A DNA stretch of 64,000 nucleotides from Chitinophagaceae bacterium (GCA_016713965.1 JADJOC010000010.1:448304-512303); one strand, 5' to 3'. Numbered from the stretch's first letter, positions 38,138-49,625 are shown. Made by a program: numbers and translations. Notes: a model not told the origin generated them from the sequence alone.

Positions 38138-40240
38138 ATGAAATTTTTCCCGGAATCGGCATTAGTGCAATTGGAATATGAAAAAATAAAAACGCTGCTG
38201 GCAGAGCATTGTAAAACTGAATATTCCATAAACAGGTCTGCTAATTTAAGGATACATACTAAAAAAGAATTTATTGAAACAGAGCTTCAGCAAACCTACC
38301 AATACTTTTTGATCAGTCAAAGTGGCCAATATTTTCCTAACGATTTTACTATAAATATTGCTAAAGACCTAAAATTATTAGGGATACCCGGCGCTGTGCT
38401 TAATGGTGAGCAGTTTATTACCATAAGACGGCTGGCAGAAAATACCAATAATATTTTCAGGTGGTTTGATAATGAAAGAAGAACAGCTTACCCGGATTTA
38501 ACAAAGGTGATTGAAAATTTTTATTACGAAAAAGTAATCATTGAATTAATTGATGAAATTTTAGATGAAACCGGTAATGTAAAAGATAATGCAAGTGAAG
38601 AACTGGCCAGCATACGGTTAAACCTTTATAAAAAACGCAATGAACTGCGCCGGGTGTTTGACAGGTTAGTGAGCAAGCTGAATAAACAAGGTTACCTCGC
38701 TGATATTGAAGAAAGCTTTATCAATGGCAGAAGGGTTTTAGCGGTATATGCCGAGCAAAAAAGAACTGTAAAAGGTATTTTGCATGGCGAAAGCGACAGC
38801 CGGAGGACTACTTTTATAGAGCCGGAAGAGACTACAGAATTAAATAATGATATATTTTCCTTAGAACATGAAGAGGGCAGGGAAGTGTATAAAATTTTAA
38901 GAAAACTTACACAGAATACCAGCGTATATGCGTCACTGTTAAAAGCATATCATGACATTGCAGGTGAATACGATTTTATAAAAGCTAAAGCAAAATTAGC
39001 AGCTGAGATGGATGCTACAATGCCACAGCTGTATGATAAAGCACATATTCATTTAATAAAAGCTTTTCATCCGCTGTTATACTTATACAATAAAAAAAGT
39101 AACAAGCCCATTGTGCCGGTAGACATTACTTTGAATGATAAAAGCCGGATCCTGGTAATAAGCGGCCCCAATGCCGGCGGTAAAACAGTTACTTTAAAAA
39201 CTGTAGGTTTATTACAATTGATGATGCAAAGTGGTTTGCTGGTACCCGTTCATCCCGATAGTGAAATGGGAATTTTTAAACAAATAATGATTCATATCGG
39301 CGATACCAAAGCCTGGAATTTGAATTAAGCACTTACTCATCGCACTTAAAAAATATGCGGCATTTTATGGAAAGTGCAAATGGAAAAACATTATTTTTTA
39401 TCGATGAGCTGGGTGGTGGAAGTGACCCGAGCCTGGGTGGTGCTTTTGCAGAAGTGATTATGGAAGAGCTGGCTTTTAAACATGCTTTTGGTATAGTTAC
39501 TACGCATTATTTGAATTTAAAGGTTATGGCTAATAAAGTGCCGGGCATTATTAACGGCGCTATGCAATTCGACGAAAAAAATTTATTGCCTTTATATAAA
39601 CTAATCATCGGTAAGCCAGGTAGTTCTTATACTTTTTCCATAGCAGAACGCATCGGGCTTGATAAAAAGTTAATTGAAAAAGCCAGGCGCCTTGTTGATG
39701 AAGACCATTTCAGGCTGGATAAATTATTAAACAGGACAGAGCAGGACCTTCAAAAAATTGACCAGGAAAAAAAAGAGCTGCAACAGTTGCTTAAAGAAAA
39801 TGAACGCCTAAAAAAGGAAATGCAGCAAGTCCTGGATAAAGAAAAACACCAGCAGGAAGTAGAAATACTCAAACAGCAGAATAAAATATCTGAAGAAAAA
39901 TTGCGTACCTGAAAGATATGGAAAGACGATTAAAAGCAATGGTAATAGAATGGCGCAAAACTGATGAAAAAGATAAAGTGGTAAAAATGATTCATGCCTT
40001 ATTATTCAATCAAAAAGAAAAATCGTTACCGAAAAACAGCAAAAAAAGTTAAATGAAAAATTTGAAGAAGTAGGCGGTGAAATCAATATTGGCGATAAAG
40101 TAAGGATGAAACAAAACAGGCAAATAGGTATCGTAAAAGAAATACGCGGCAAAAAAGCTCTGCTCCAGGTGGGCATAATGCCTATGACTATTGAATTAAA
40201 AGACTTAGTAGTGGTTAAAGATAAAAAAATTGAAGAATAA
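38138..40240 (+). CDS. mutS2: MutS2 family ATPase (frameshifts; no Smr domain seen)
   Basis: This is an ABC-type MutS homologue, thought to act on recombination intermediates or collided ribosomes rather than mismatches. It opens FPESALVQLEYEKIKTLL. It then shows the lever region, Walker A GPNAGGKTVTLKT, and Walker B LFFIDELGGGSDPSLGG. A long coiled coil follows (QKIDQEKKELQQLLKENER), then a small beta domain (VGGEINIGDKVRM ... MPMTIELKDLVVVKD). Frames join at 39315 (one A missing; GDTKSLEFELSTYSSHL), at 39908 (LRYLKDMERR) and near 40025. The gene ends at 40240 at about 701 residues, without the C-terminal Smr nuclease domain of the Bacillus protein. Confidence 0.88.
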
Positions 40241-40299
40241 ATTCATCTGGGGCTGTGAGCTTTTGTTAGTTGATTAAACTTTAGTTGCGGCTGTACGCA

Positions 40300-40326
40300 G
40301 TACTCCTCGTTGACACTGCGGGGTAC
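40300..40326. repeat. GC-rich hairpin in the mutS2-tRNA spacer
   Basis: GTACTCC (40300-40306) pairs with GGGGTAC (40320-40326), allowing a T-G pair; an alternative CGCAGT/ACTGCG stem overlaps it. It may end the mutS2 transcript or be a distant member of the dispersed hairpin family. The remaining spacer 40241-40440 shows no gene. Confidence 0.4.
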
Positions 40327-40440
40327 TTGCTGCCATCCGCCAGCCATTGGGCATTTAAGCTATATTCAGCAGGTTATACTCAATACTGTTTTTCCAAATC
40401 AAACAGATTTTATAAATAAAATCATCAAATTAATAATTTA

Positions 40441-40472
40441 TTTGGGAGTAGAAATATCAACCCTTAATTTTG
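40441..40472 (+). promoter_or_regulatory. Bacteroidota-type promoter for tRNA-Ser
   Basis: TTTG (40441-40444), 20 bases, TAATTTTG (40465-40472). The tRNA 5' end follows 5 bases later, the distance expected for a start just ahead of the mature end. Confidence 0.8.
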
Positions 40473-40476
40473 CAGC

Positions 40477-40564
40477 GGAGAGTTGGCAGAGTGGTCGATT
40501 GCGGCAGTCTTGAAAACTGTTGACTGTTACAGGTCCGGGGGTTCGAATCCCTCACTCTCCGCCA
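40477..40564 (+). tRNA. tRNA-Ser (anticodon UGA)
   Basis: The acceptor stem GGAGAGT pairs with ACTCTCC, with encoded GCCA behind it. The anticodon loop CTTGAAA gives UGA. The long variable arm (TTGACTGTTACAGGTCC) is typical of class II tRNA-Ser, and the T arm is GGGGGTTCGAATCCC-like. Length is 88 bases including CCA. Confidence 0.93.
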
Positions 40565-40584
40565 GCAGAATTCGAATCATAACA

Positions 40585-40619
40585 AAAAGGCTTTTAGCAC
40601 ATTGCTAAAAGCCTTTTTT
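40585..40619 (+). terminator. Terminator after tRNA-Ser
   Basis: AAAAGGCTTTTAGCA (40585-40599) pairs with TGCTAAAAGCCTTTT (40603-40617), followed by T. It begins 20 bases after the tRNA. Confidence 0.9.
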
Positions 40620-40751
40620 GCTTTAGGTTTAATATTAGCTCAGGTACTAAAAATTAAGGTATTAAATGTTCAGTCACAAATTGCCCGTAATAGCTTTTTC
40701 TCATTTACTGTACTATTCTAAATTTTTGTTGTATTTCTTTTTCTGTACCGG

Positions 40752-40919
40752 TTACTCGAAACTGCTTATTTCTGTTTTGGTTAAATAATATTTCAGAATA
40801 TCATCAGGAATTATAATTGGCTTTTCTTTTCGAATTATGTTAGTAAAGCCATATGCATTTATCAATTCTAAATAAACTTCTTTCTGTATAGCACCTGATA
40901 CACAATGTTTGTCATCACA
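40752..40919 (-). pseudogene. C-terminal remnant resembling arsenite methyltransferase
   Basis: On the minus strand an open frame without a start reads CDDKHCVSGAIQKEVYLEL, INAYGFTNIIRKEKPIIIPD and DILKYYLTKTEI to a stop at 40752-40754. The GCxSGA-like segment followed by a YLELL...GF.NI pattern and IPDDIL recalls the end of ArsM, which methylates arsenite with SAM. Nothing upstream on that strand continues it. The rest of the 510-base spacer (40620-41129) shows no other gene. Confidence 0.45.
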
Positions 40920-41129
40920 TTAGTTAATTAATTGTAAATTTTAAATCACTAACAATAAAGTATAATTATAGATAATTACGAATCGTCTGAGCTTACGTTG
41001 AATTTTTTACCCAGATTGAGTATGGTTTGGACTAAGTTTTTTATAAATCTCGTTTGTTTTATAGTGGCTTGTTTTTTGTTTATGTACCCTCGTAAATCAA
41101 TATATTTTATTTAATAAAATAATATAAAC

Positions 41130-41852
41130 ATGAAAAAATTACTTAGTGCATTAACGATCATTGGCTTAACAGCAACTGTTACAGCTCAAACTACTCAACC
41201 GGGTACTGGCAGTGGGTCTGGAACTCAAACCCCCGGTATGTCAACAACAATTGATACCGTTCCGGGTAACTCAGGTCATAGAAATCCTGATGGCTCGTTT
41301 CATAAATCAAACCCTGATGCTACTGATAGTTCCATTTATAATAATGGAAACGGGAATAATGGTACCAATACCACACCTGGCACAAATGGTACAACGGAAA
41401 ACGGAACTAATATGAATGGCACTCCGGCAACACCAGGTACAAATGGTACAACAGGAATCGGAACTGATGCGAATGGTATCAATACTACACCTGGCACAAA
41501 TAGTACAGGAACAGGAACCGACATGAATGGTAGTAATACCACACCAGGTACGAATAGCACAACTGGTAGTGAAACCGATATGAATACAGGCAATAGCAAT
41601 ACTGTTTCTGAAACTACAGAAGACCGTGTTTTCATGAGAAATAATAAAGTCTTTGTAGTTAAAAACGGTAAAACTACACAATTAGTTAAAACCATGAAAC
41701 TTAATGATGGCAGTACTATTATGGCTAATGGAACAGTAAGGTTAAAAGATGGCAGCACCATGAAATTAAAAAATGGTGAACAAATAAAAAACACTGCTAA
41801 CACTAGTAATGGTAAATCAAGAAAATCAGCAAAAGGCACAACTTCTAAATAA
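41130..41852 (+). CDS. Secreted low-complexity protein with DUF6799-type C-terminus
   Basis: This 240-residue protein has a signal peptide (LLSALTIIGLTATVTAQ). Residues 20-165 are Thr/Gly/Asn-rich repeats of about 18 residues, seen as TPGTNGTTxxGTDMNG variants. The C-terminal 60 residues form repeated strands (VFMRNNKVFVVKNGKTTQL, LNDGSTIMANGTVRLKDGS) matching the short DUF6799 unit. It is probably periplasmic or surface-exposed; its function is unknown. Long antisense open frames here are a by-product of the repetitive codons. Confidence 0.7.
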   Translation: MKKLLSALTIIGLTATVTAQTTQPGTGSGSGTQTPGMSTTIDTVPGNSGHRNPDGSFHKSNPDATDSSIYNNGNGNNGTNTTPGTNGTTENGTNMNGTPATPGTNGTTGIGTDANGINTTPGTNSTGTGTDMNGSNTTPGTNSTTGSETDMNTGNSNTVSETTEDRVFMRNNKVFVVKNGKTTQLVKTMKLNDGSTIMANGTVRLKDGSTMKLKNGEQIKNTANTSNGKSRKSAKGTTSK

Positions 41853-41859
41853 AATATAA

Positions 41860-41892
41860 AAATAAGGTTGCTATAATGGCAACCTTATTTTT
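41860..41892 (+). terminator. Rho-independent terminator
   Basis: AAATAAGGTTGC (41860-41871) pairs with GCAACCTTATTT (41879-41890), followed by T. It lies 7 bases after the DUF6799 gene. Confidence 0.85.
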
Positions 41893-41959
41893 CCATTATT
41901 TAGAGATATTCAAAGATTATCCTGGAAAGAAATAAAGAATAATACATATTAATTTTTGT

Positions 41960-42829
41960 ATGCAAAAAGCTAATCCCAAAAAACCATTACGTAAACCCCA
42001 ACATCAGGATCGTCCGGGTAACGAATATAAAATGCAACCTGTGCCGGTAAGTGATGACAGTAAGCCGCAAATAAACAAAAAATTAATAAATAAAATTGCA
42101 CTTATTACTGGCGGAGATAGTGGTATTGGCAGGGCCGTAGCATTACTCTTCGCCAAAGAGGGTGCTGATATTGCCATTTCATATTTAAATGAACACAACG
42201 ATGCAGAGGATACTAAAAAACTAATAGAAGATAAATATGGGTGCCAGTGCATTTTAATCCCGGGAGATATATCAAAGGAAAAAGTTTGTGCAGCAGTAGT
42301 TTCAAAAACAATAAAAAAGTATAATAAAATAGATATTTTGATAAATAATGCAGCTATGCATTATGAAAATAAACATCTTGCAGATATTTCTTCGGCAATG
42401 TTATTGCAAACATTTTCAACAAATGTTTTTTCTATGTTTTGGATAACACAAGCAGCATTGCCGCATATGAAAAAAGGCAGTTGTATAATTAATACATCTT
42501 CGGTTACAGCCTACAGGGGCAGTGCATCATTAATTGATTATGCTTCCACCAAAGGTGCAATAATATCTTTTACAAGGAGTTTATCAGCAAATTTGATAGA
42601 AAAAGGTATTCGTGTAAATGCTGTAGCACCAGGACCAATATGGACACCTTTAATTGCTGCCAGTTTTGATAAGAAGAAAGTAGCTAAGCATGGAAGCGAT
42701 GTTCCAATGAAACGGGCCGGAGAACCAGTTGAAGTAGCTCCAAGTTATTTGTTTTTAGCTTCTGATGACTCTTCATATATAACCGGACAGGTACTTCATC
42801 CTAATGGCGGAGAAATAGTTAATGGGTAA
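41960..42829 (+). CDS. SDR-family oxidoreductase (general-stress YghA/YdaD-like)
   Basis: This 289-residue protein has an N-terminal Pro/Lys extension (KKPLRKPQHQDRPGNEYKM) before the Rossmann fold, as in stress-induced SDRs. Visible marks are the NADP loop TGGDSGIGRA, the ILINNAA motif, the catalytic Ser in NTSSVTAY, YxxxK in DYASTKGA, and the C-terminal PIWTPL and SYITGQVLHPNGG. The substrate is unknown. The gene is intact and followed 6 bases later by the topoisomerase IB fragment, perhaps in one stress/repair transcript. Confidence 0.85.
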   Translation: MQKANPKKPLRKPQHQDRPGNEYKMQPVPVSDDSKPQINKKLINKIALITGGDSGIGRAVALLFAKEGADIAISYLNEHNDAEDTKKLIEDKYGCQCILIPGDISKEKVCAAVVSKTIKKYNKIDILINNAAMHYENKHLADISSAMLLQTFSTNVFSMFWITQAALPHMKKGSCIINTSSVTAYRGSASLIDYASTKGAIISFTRSLSANLIEKGIRVNAVAPGPIWTPLIAASFDKKKVAKHGSDVPMKRAGEPVEVAPSYLFLASDDSSYITGQVLHPNGGEIVNG

Positions 42830-42835
42830 AAATCA

Positions 42836-43533
42836 ATGAAAATATTAATTGAAAAAAATTAAAAATTCCAAAGGGTAAGATACAGGAAATTATAAATAAT
42901 CCTGAAAAATCTGCAGCTGTAGCTAAGCTTATTTATATACATGATTCTGAACCCGGCATTACACGTTTAAAAAAAGGAAAAGGATTTAATTACCTGGTAG
43001 GTAATAATAAACTCACAGATAATAACGAATTGAAAAGAATCAAAAGCCTGGTTATTCCACCTGCGTGGGAAAACGTTTGGATATGTCTTTTAGCTAATGG
43101 CCATTTACAAGCTACCGGCATCGACGTTAAAAAAAGAAAGCAATACAAATACCATCCCCTGTGGAATACACTTCGCAATCATACAAAGTTTTATCGCCTT
43201 TATGAATTTGGAAAAATTTTGCCCACAATACGGTTGCAATTAGAAAAAGATTTATCACGTCCGGGGTTGCCTTTAGAAAAAGTTTTATCCGTTGTGGTAA
43301 GTTTAATGGAGCGTACTAATATTAGAATCGGAAATTGCTTTTATGAAAAATTATACGGCTCTTTTGGATTAACTACTTTAAAAGATAAGCATGTAACTAT
43401 ATCGGGTAGCGAGGTAAAATTTTTATTTAAAGGAAAAAAAGGCGTAGAACATAATATTAGCATAAAGAATAAAAAGCTGGCTGCACTCGTAAAGAAATGC
43501 TGGGATATTCCGGGAAAAGAGTTGTTTCAATGG
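42836..43533 (+). pseudogene. DNA topoisomerase IB, 3' truncated (lacks catalytic tyrosine)
   Basis: From ATG 42836, a shift in an A run near 42858 gives KIPKGKIQEIINNPEKSAA. The frame then runs through LIYIHDSEPGITRLKKGKGF, LVIPPAWENVW, ATGIDVKKRKQYKYHPLW, MERTNIRIGN and the FKGKKGVEH active-site segment. These are motifs of the poxvirus-like bacterial type IB enzyme that relaxes supercoils. At KELFQW (about 43533) the expected continuation, including the catalytic Tyr, is absent. The sequence switches frame into a LigD polymerase domain. About 230 of the usual 350 or so residues remain. Confidence 0.75.
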
Positions 43534-44257
43534 CATAAAAGACAAAGGTTTTTTTCATAAGGATGCAGGTGAAGAAGCTTCTGAATGGATAAAAAGTTTT
43601 AAAGTATTTTCTGAATCTGCCAATAAAGATATAGACTATATTATTTGTAATAATAAAGCAACATTAGCGTATTTAAATAATTTAGGCTGTATTGAAATAA
43701 ATCCATGGAACTCTACCACAAAAAATTTAGATAAGCCGGATTTTAGGATTATTGATATTGACCCTTCAGAAAAAAATACTTTTGAGCAGGTTATTACCAC
43801 AGCTAATGTTTTTAAAAATATGCTGGATAAAGCCGAAGCCTCATCCTATTGTAAAACTTCCGGTGCTACAGGTTTACATGTATATGTTCCCATGGAAAAA
43901 AATATTCTTATGAACAGGTAAAAGATTTTGCAGAATTGCTATGCATAATGGTAAATGAGCAGCTCCCTGGTTTTACTACCATGGAAAGAAATTTACAAAA
44001 AAGAGGTAATAAACATATTTATCTTGACTACCTGCAAAATAGACGGGGCCAGACTATAGCTGCACCTTACAGCTTACGTCCACGTAAAGGTGCTACAGTT
44101 TCTACACCTTTATCTTGGAAGGAAGTAAAACATGGATTACAACCATCTGATTTTACTATTTTTAATATTCATAAGCGAATAAATAAAAAGGGACCTCTTT
44201 TCAGAGGTTTTAAGTAAAGGAATAGATCTTAAAAAGTGCATAACCAAACTTTCGTAA
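43529..44257 (+). pseudogene. LigD-type primase-polymerase domain, 5' truncated (frameshifts)
   Basis: Beginning NGIKDKGFFHKDAGEEASEW, the frame carries the AEP-family polymerase motifs DIDPSEKN (metal aspartates), SGATGLHVYVP, and DYLQNRRGQTIAAPYSLRP. This domain belongs to ATP-dependent ligase D of bacterial end joining. The first ~60 residues of the domain and any ligase and phosphoesterase parts are missing upstream, where topoisomerase IB sequence stands instead. Shifts occur near 43905 (MEKKYSYEQVKDFAELL) and near 44212. The natural end VLSKGIDLKKCITKLS stops at 44255-44257. No ku gene is present. Confidence 0.75.
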
Positions 44258-44392
44258 TATGTGGAATTAATTCTACATTTTGCCTGCCCGGTTAATTATA
44301 ATATCTTTAAAAATGCCGACCCTGCTCATTTATAAAACAGGCACAATATTCTATCAGTAAATAATAAAATTGTTAATTTATTTAGTATAAGG

Positions 44393-47300
44393 ATGGCCAT
44401 CAAAAGGATTTTAAAGAAAACAGGTAAAGTTTTTATCTATATACTGTGTGTTATACTTATTATAATAATTAGTGTTGTTATATTTATTAATACTAATTAT
44501 GGTAAAAAAATTATAACAGAAAAAGTACAATTATATCTTCAGAAAAAACTGCATACTACAATTACTATTGCATCTATTGATTACCGGCTACCAAAATGGA
44601 TAGAAATAACAGGTATCTATGTTGAAGATTTGCATAAAGATACTTTGCTATATGGTGAAAGATTATCTGTTGATTTAGACATGCTTAAATTAATAAAAGG
44701 AAACACGTATATCCAGAAGGTTGAGTTTAAAAATATTTATGCAAATATTTCAAGAACGGAAAACGACTCTTTGTTCAATTATCAATTTATTATTAATGCT
44801 TTTTCCGGTAATAAGCCCGATAACCAGGTAAATAAAGATACTGCCGCATTGAAATTAACATTGAAAAAATTGATTTTTAATAATGTTCGTTTAAACTTTA
44901 ATGACAAGTATACCGGCACGAATATTACAGCAAGAATTGGTGAACTCAATGCTGAAATAAATAAATTTCAACCAGACCGCCTGCAATTTGAAATAGATAA
45001 ATTTTCTACATCAGGCGTAGATTTTTCTATGATTACTTATAAAAGTGATACTTCGCAAAATAATTCATCCAAAGATACTACTGATAAAAATGCACTATGG
45101 TTAACAGCCAATCAATTTGACCTGAGGAATGTAAATGTATCAGTAAAAAATGAGGTTAACGGTATGTATTATGCAAACTGGTTGCAGCATTTATCCTTAT
45201 CAAAAACCAACCTGGATATGGCGAAGCAAACCGCCTCACTGAATACTTTAGTACTGGATTCATCTTTTATAAAATTTATCTCTCCGAAAGAATCTCCAAA
45301 ACCTTCGCAGGATACTTCAGTATCTGCTACTGCCTGGAATATACAGGTGAATCAAATATATATGGCCGATAACCAGCTGCAATTCGACAATAATGCATCA
45401 CCAATAAAAGACGGATTGGATTTTTCACACCTGGATGTTAAGCGTATCAACCTCAATACAGGTATAATAAAGTATTCGGCGGATAGTATCATAGCTGACA
45501 TTAACCAATTAGCTTTTGCAGATAAAAGCGGGTTTCAAATTGATACCACACACGCTGGCATATCATACAATAACAAAGGCGTTAAGGTTAGGGAATTATA
45601 TATCAGAACACCTCAAAGTGTTATAAAAAATACGCTGGAATTAGAGTATGATGATATTAAACAAATCACTGCGGTTCCTCAAAATACTTTAGTAAATGTT
45701 AAACTGGATAATTCTATAATAGCAATAAACGATTTGTATACTTTAATGCCTTCAGTAAAAAAATCTTTGCCCCGGCAAAAATTTCTAAATAGTACAATAC
45801 ATTTAAATACTGAAGTAAGAGGTAATTTGCAACTGCTTTATGTTCCCTTTTTACAATTAAGAGGGTTTGATGGAACAATGATAAATGCCAAAGCTATTCT
45901 TTATAATGTTACAGATTCTAAAAGGCTGGGTTATGATATTAATGTGTTTAACACTACAATTCCAAAAGGACATACAAAAATTTTTACCACCAGGTAGTTC
46001 TTTGAGTGCAAAATTTCCTTTAGCAATTAATATTAATACCCATTTAAAAGGTAATATGCAGCATAGTACGGCTGTACTTAATATCAGTAGTAATGACAAA
46101 ACTTTTAGAATTACAGGTGCTGCAGATTTAAAAAATATTAATAATCCCAATGCACTGCAATATAATGTAGTTATTAAAGACAGCAGGATAGAAAAGAATC
46201 TCATTATTTCACTAGTACCTTCAAAATCATTGCCTCAATCTATCAGGCTGCCGGAAATTATATTATTAGCAGGAACTGTTAAAGGGGATATGAATAATGT
46301 GCAGACAAATCTTTTATTAAATGGATCATATGGTACTGCAAGTATCAAAGGGTACATAAATAATTTCAAAATAAAGAAGCCGCAAACTATAATGTTAATC
46401 TGACTACTCGAAACTTTAATCTGGGGCAATTATTAAAACAAGATACCGTAATCGGAAATATTACTTTGTCTGCATCAGCAAAGGGCAGGGGATTCAATTA
46501 TAAAACCATGAATACTGCTATAAATGCTGGTATACAAAGTGCAGGATTTAAAAAATATGATTATAAAAATATAGCTTTAAATGCCCGGTTGAATAATGGA
46601 AATATTGAAAGCAATGGTAGTGTAAATGATCCTAACCTTCAATTAAATTATAGCGCTACAGCTAATTTACAAGGTAAATATCCTGCTATTGATGCGACTC
46701 TGATATTAGATACAGCACAGCTATATGCGCTTAATTTGTATAAAGACACCGTAAATGCTTCATTTATGGCGTATGTCAAAGCACTAAGTCTTGATCCAAA
46801 AAACCTGGATATGTATGCATTGATTGATTCTTCTAAAATCAATTTTAAAAACAAATCTTATTCCTTAGATACTATTGCACTAAAAGCAAACACATCTGAT
46901 GGAAATAATAATTTATCTTTTAATTCACCGATAGCAGATATAAAAGCTAATGGAAATTTTGAATACGATAAATTGAGCGCATCTGTTATGCAATATGCAG
47001 ACAAGTATTATAATATAACTGATACTGTTATAGCAAATGGTTCACCCCAGCAAATTTCTTTTGAAGGTTTGATTAAAGAGCATCCATTGGTAAAAGATTT
47101 AGTACCTGCTTTGGAATATAATAATATAGATTTTAAAGGCAGTTATACCTCAGCCGGTGAAGATAGCGCTTTAAACCTTTCAGTTAATTTGCCATACCTG
47201 GTTTACAATACAAATAGTATCCGTAGCGGAAGCATTAATATAGCAACATTTAATGAAGCTATTAATGCGCAGGTGGCATTTGATACTTTGAATGTAAATG

Positions 47301-49625
47301 CTAATAGATTTTTTGCTGCTAAAATTACCGCAAAAGCAATGGGAGACAGCCTGTCGGTAGATGTAGCAACACAGGATGATAAAAAAACAGATCGCTATTC
47401 ACTAGGTGCTACAATAGTTAAAAATGATGAAGCATATCTTTTTTCTTTAAAAAATAATTTACTCTTAAACTATCAAAAATGGAATGTAGCCAATAATAAT
47501 AAAATCACTTATTCACCAGATGGAATATTGGTCAATAACTTTGTGCTAAGCAGTGATTCTGCAATAATTTCTGCTGCAAGTAAAGAGAATATATTGAATA
47601 GTCCTATCAATATAAGCATCGAAAGCTTTGACATAAAAAATATTGCAGCTTTGGCCAATAGCGATACTTTATTAGCCAGTGGAATTGTAAATGCTAAATT
47701 CTCTTTAAGTGAATTTGATAAAAAGCTACCGGCATTTACCGGTAATGCAGAAATTTGAAATTAGAATTTCAGCAACAACCCGTAGGAACAATAAAATTAT
47801 TTGCGCAAAAACAAGATGATAATACTATTTCAGCCACTGTGGATCTTACAGAAAATGGAAATGCAGTGAATATTAAAGGAAATTATTTTTTAAACAATGA
47901 TCAGAAACAATTCAGAGCCGGTTTAAATATTAATCGTTTAAGCATGGCTACCTTGCAAACCTTTTCCAAAGGCAACCTTACAAGATCATCCGGAAACATC
48001 AATGGAAATATTTCTTTGCAAGGAAAATTTTCAGATCCCCGGTGGAATGGTGCTTTAAATTTTGATACTACCCAATTCACCATTGCAAAATTAGGAACTA
48101 CTTATACATTGGATAAGCAAAAAATTAATTTGACTTATCCAGAAATATCATTTAATAATTTCACTATCAAAGATTCTACGAATAATTCTCTAAAAGTTGA
48201 TGGCCGGATCACTTCAAAAACAATAGCCGATTATGATCTTGATTTAAAAATAAATGCTGATAATTTTACTTTGGTAAATGCTCCTAAGGCTGTTGCCAAC
48301 CAGGTGTATGGATTTGCAGCAATAGATGCCGATATTGCTATTTCGGGTACTTCTGCCAGTCCTGATATACAAGGAAATTTATCATTAAATGATAAAACTG
48401 ATGTAACATTGGTTTTACCTGAAAAAATATAAATAAGGATGCTGCTGTTTCTGTAGTGCGTTTTATTGACAGGGATACTTTTGCTTTGCCTGAAAAAAAG
48501 GCTTTTGTATTAGCAGCAGAACCTAAATCAAATATTGCACAATTTCTCAATTATAATCTTAATATTGAAATAAGCAAAGCTGCAGCTATCACTGTTGTAA
48601 TTGATCCTTCAGCCGGTGACGAATTAAAAATACAGGGGGATGCCCGGTTAAATGCTGGTGTTGACCCCGGAGGTAATATTATCCTGGCCGGAAATTATGA
48701 TTTAAGTAAAGGATATTATATTTTAAATTACCAGTTTTTAAGAAGGCAATTCAATCTTTTGACAGGAAGCACCATTGCTTTCAGTGGCTCACCAACTGAT
48801 GCACAAATTGATATAAATGCCGAGTACATAGCTAATACATCAGCAATAAATTTATTGGGCAATGAAATAGGAGGGGTAGATGCAAAAACAGCCAATACCT
48901 TTAAACAAGAAATTCCATTCAGGGTTTTGTTGTACATAAAAGGAACTATGAAAATACCAGAAATTAGTTTTGATGTTCAGTTGCCCGATGAAAATACCCA
49001 ATTATCCAGCCAGCTTCGCACTACTATAGAAAATAAATTGTCACAATTAAGAAATGATGTAGCTGCTATTAATAAGCAGGTGTTTTCTTTATTATTGTTG
49101 AATCGTTTTGTTGGTGAACAAAGTACAGACTTTTTTAAAGGTAGCGGTTCTGGTGGCGGATTGGATAATACTGCCCGGGAAAGTGTAAGCAAATTTCTGT
49201 CATCTGCGTTAGACCAGGTAGCTGCAGATTTGTTTAAAGGTGTGGACATTGATCTTAACCTGAATAGCTACCAGGATTATAGCTCAGGCGACCAGCGCCA
49301 GAAAACAGATCTGAATGTTGCGGTGTCAAAAAATTTCCTGAATGATCGTATAAGCATTAGCGTTGGTAAAAATTTTGGGATAGAAGGACAGGACCCAAGT
49401 GCAAAAGCTGCACAACAAAAAGGGGCAGCTTTACTACCGGACGTAACTGTAAATTATAAATTAACTCAAGACGGAAAATACTTGTTGAGGGCATACAAAA
49501 AATCACAGATGGAAGTAATACTGGATGGATACGTGGTAGAAACAGGAGTAGCTTTTATTGTTACCCTTGATTACGATAAGTTCAGGGAATTATTTAACCG
49601 GAAAAATAAAAAAGAAGCTAAGTAA
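44393..49625 (+). CDS. tamB: TamB-family translocation/assembly protein (frameshifts)
   Basis: A protein of roughly 1740 residues. It has an N-terminal inner-membrane anchor (VFIYILCVILIIIISVVIF), then NTNYGKKIITEKVQLYLQKK, hundreds of residues of regular beta repeats, and a C-terminal DUF490/TamB domain (YFLNNDQK ... GGNIILAGNYDLSKGYYI). It ends TGVAFIVTLDYDKFRELF. TamB bridges the periplasm and helps lipid transport or outer-membrane insertion with TamA. Frames join near 45940-45990, 46385, 47755 and 48430; every piece overlaps or abuts the next. The stop overlaps the start of the next gene (TAAATG at 49623-49628). Confidence 0.85.

Noticed and set aside
41307..41839. Two long antisense open frames inside the DUF6799 gene
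   Set aside because: Their composition mirrors the Thr/Gly/Asn repeats on the other strand. They have no start context and overlap a gene with a signal peptide and a terminator.
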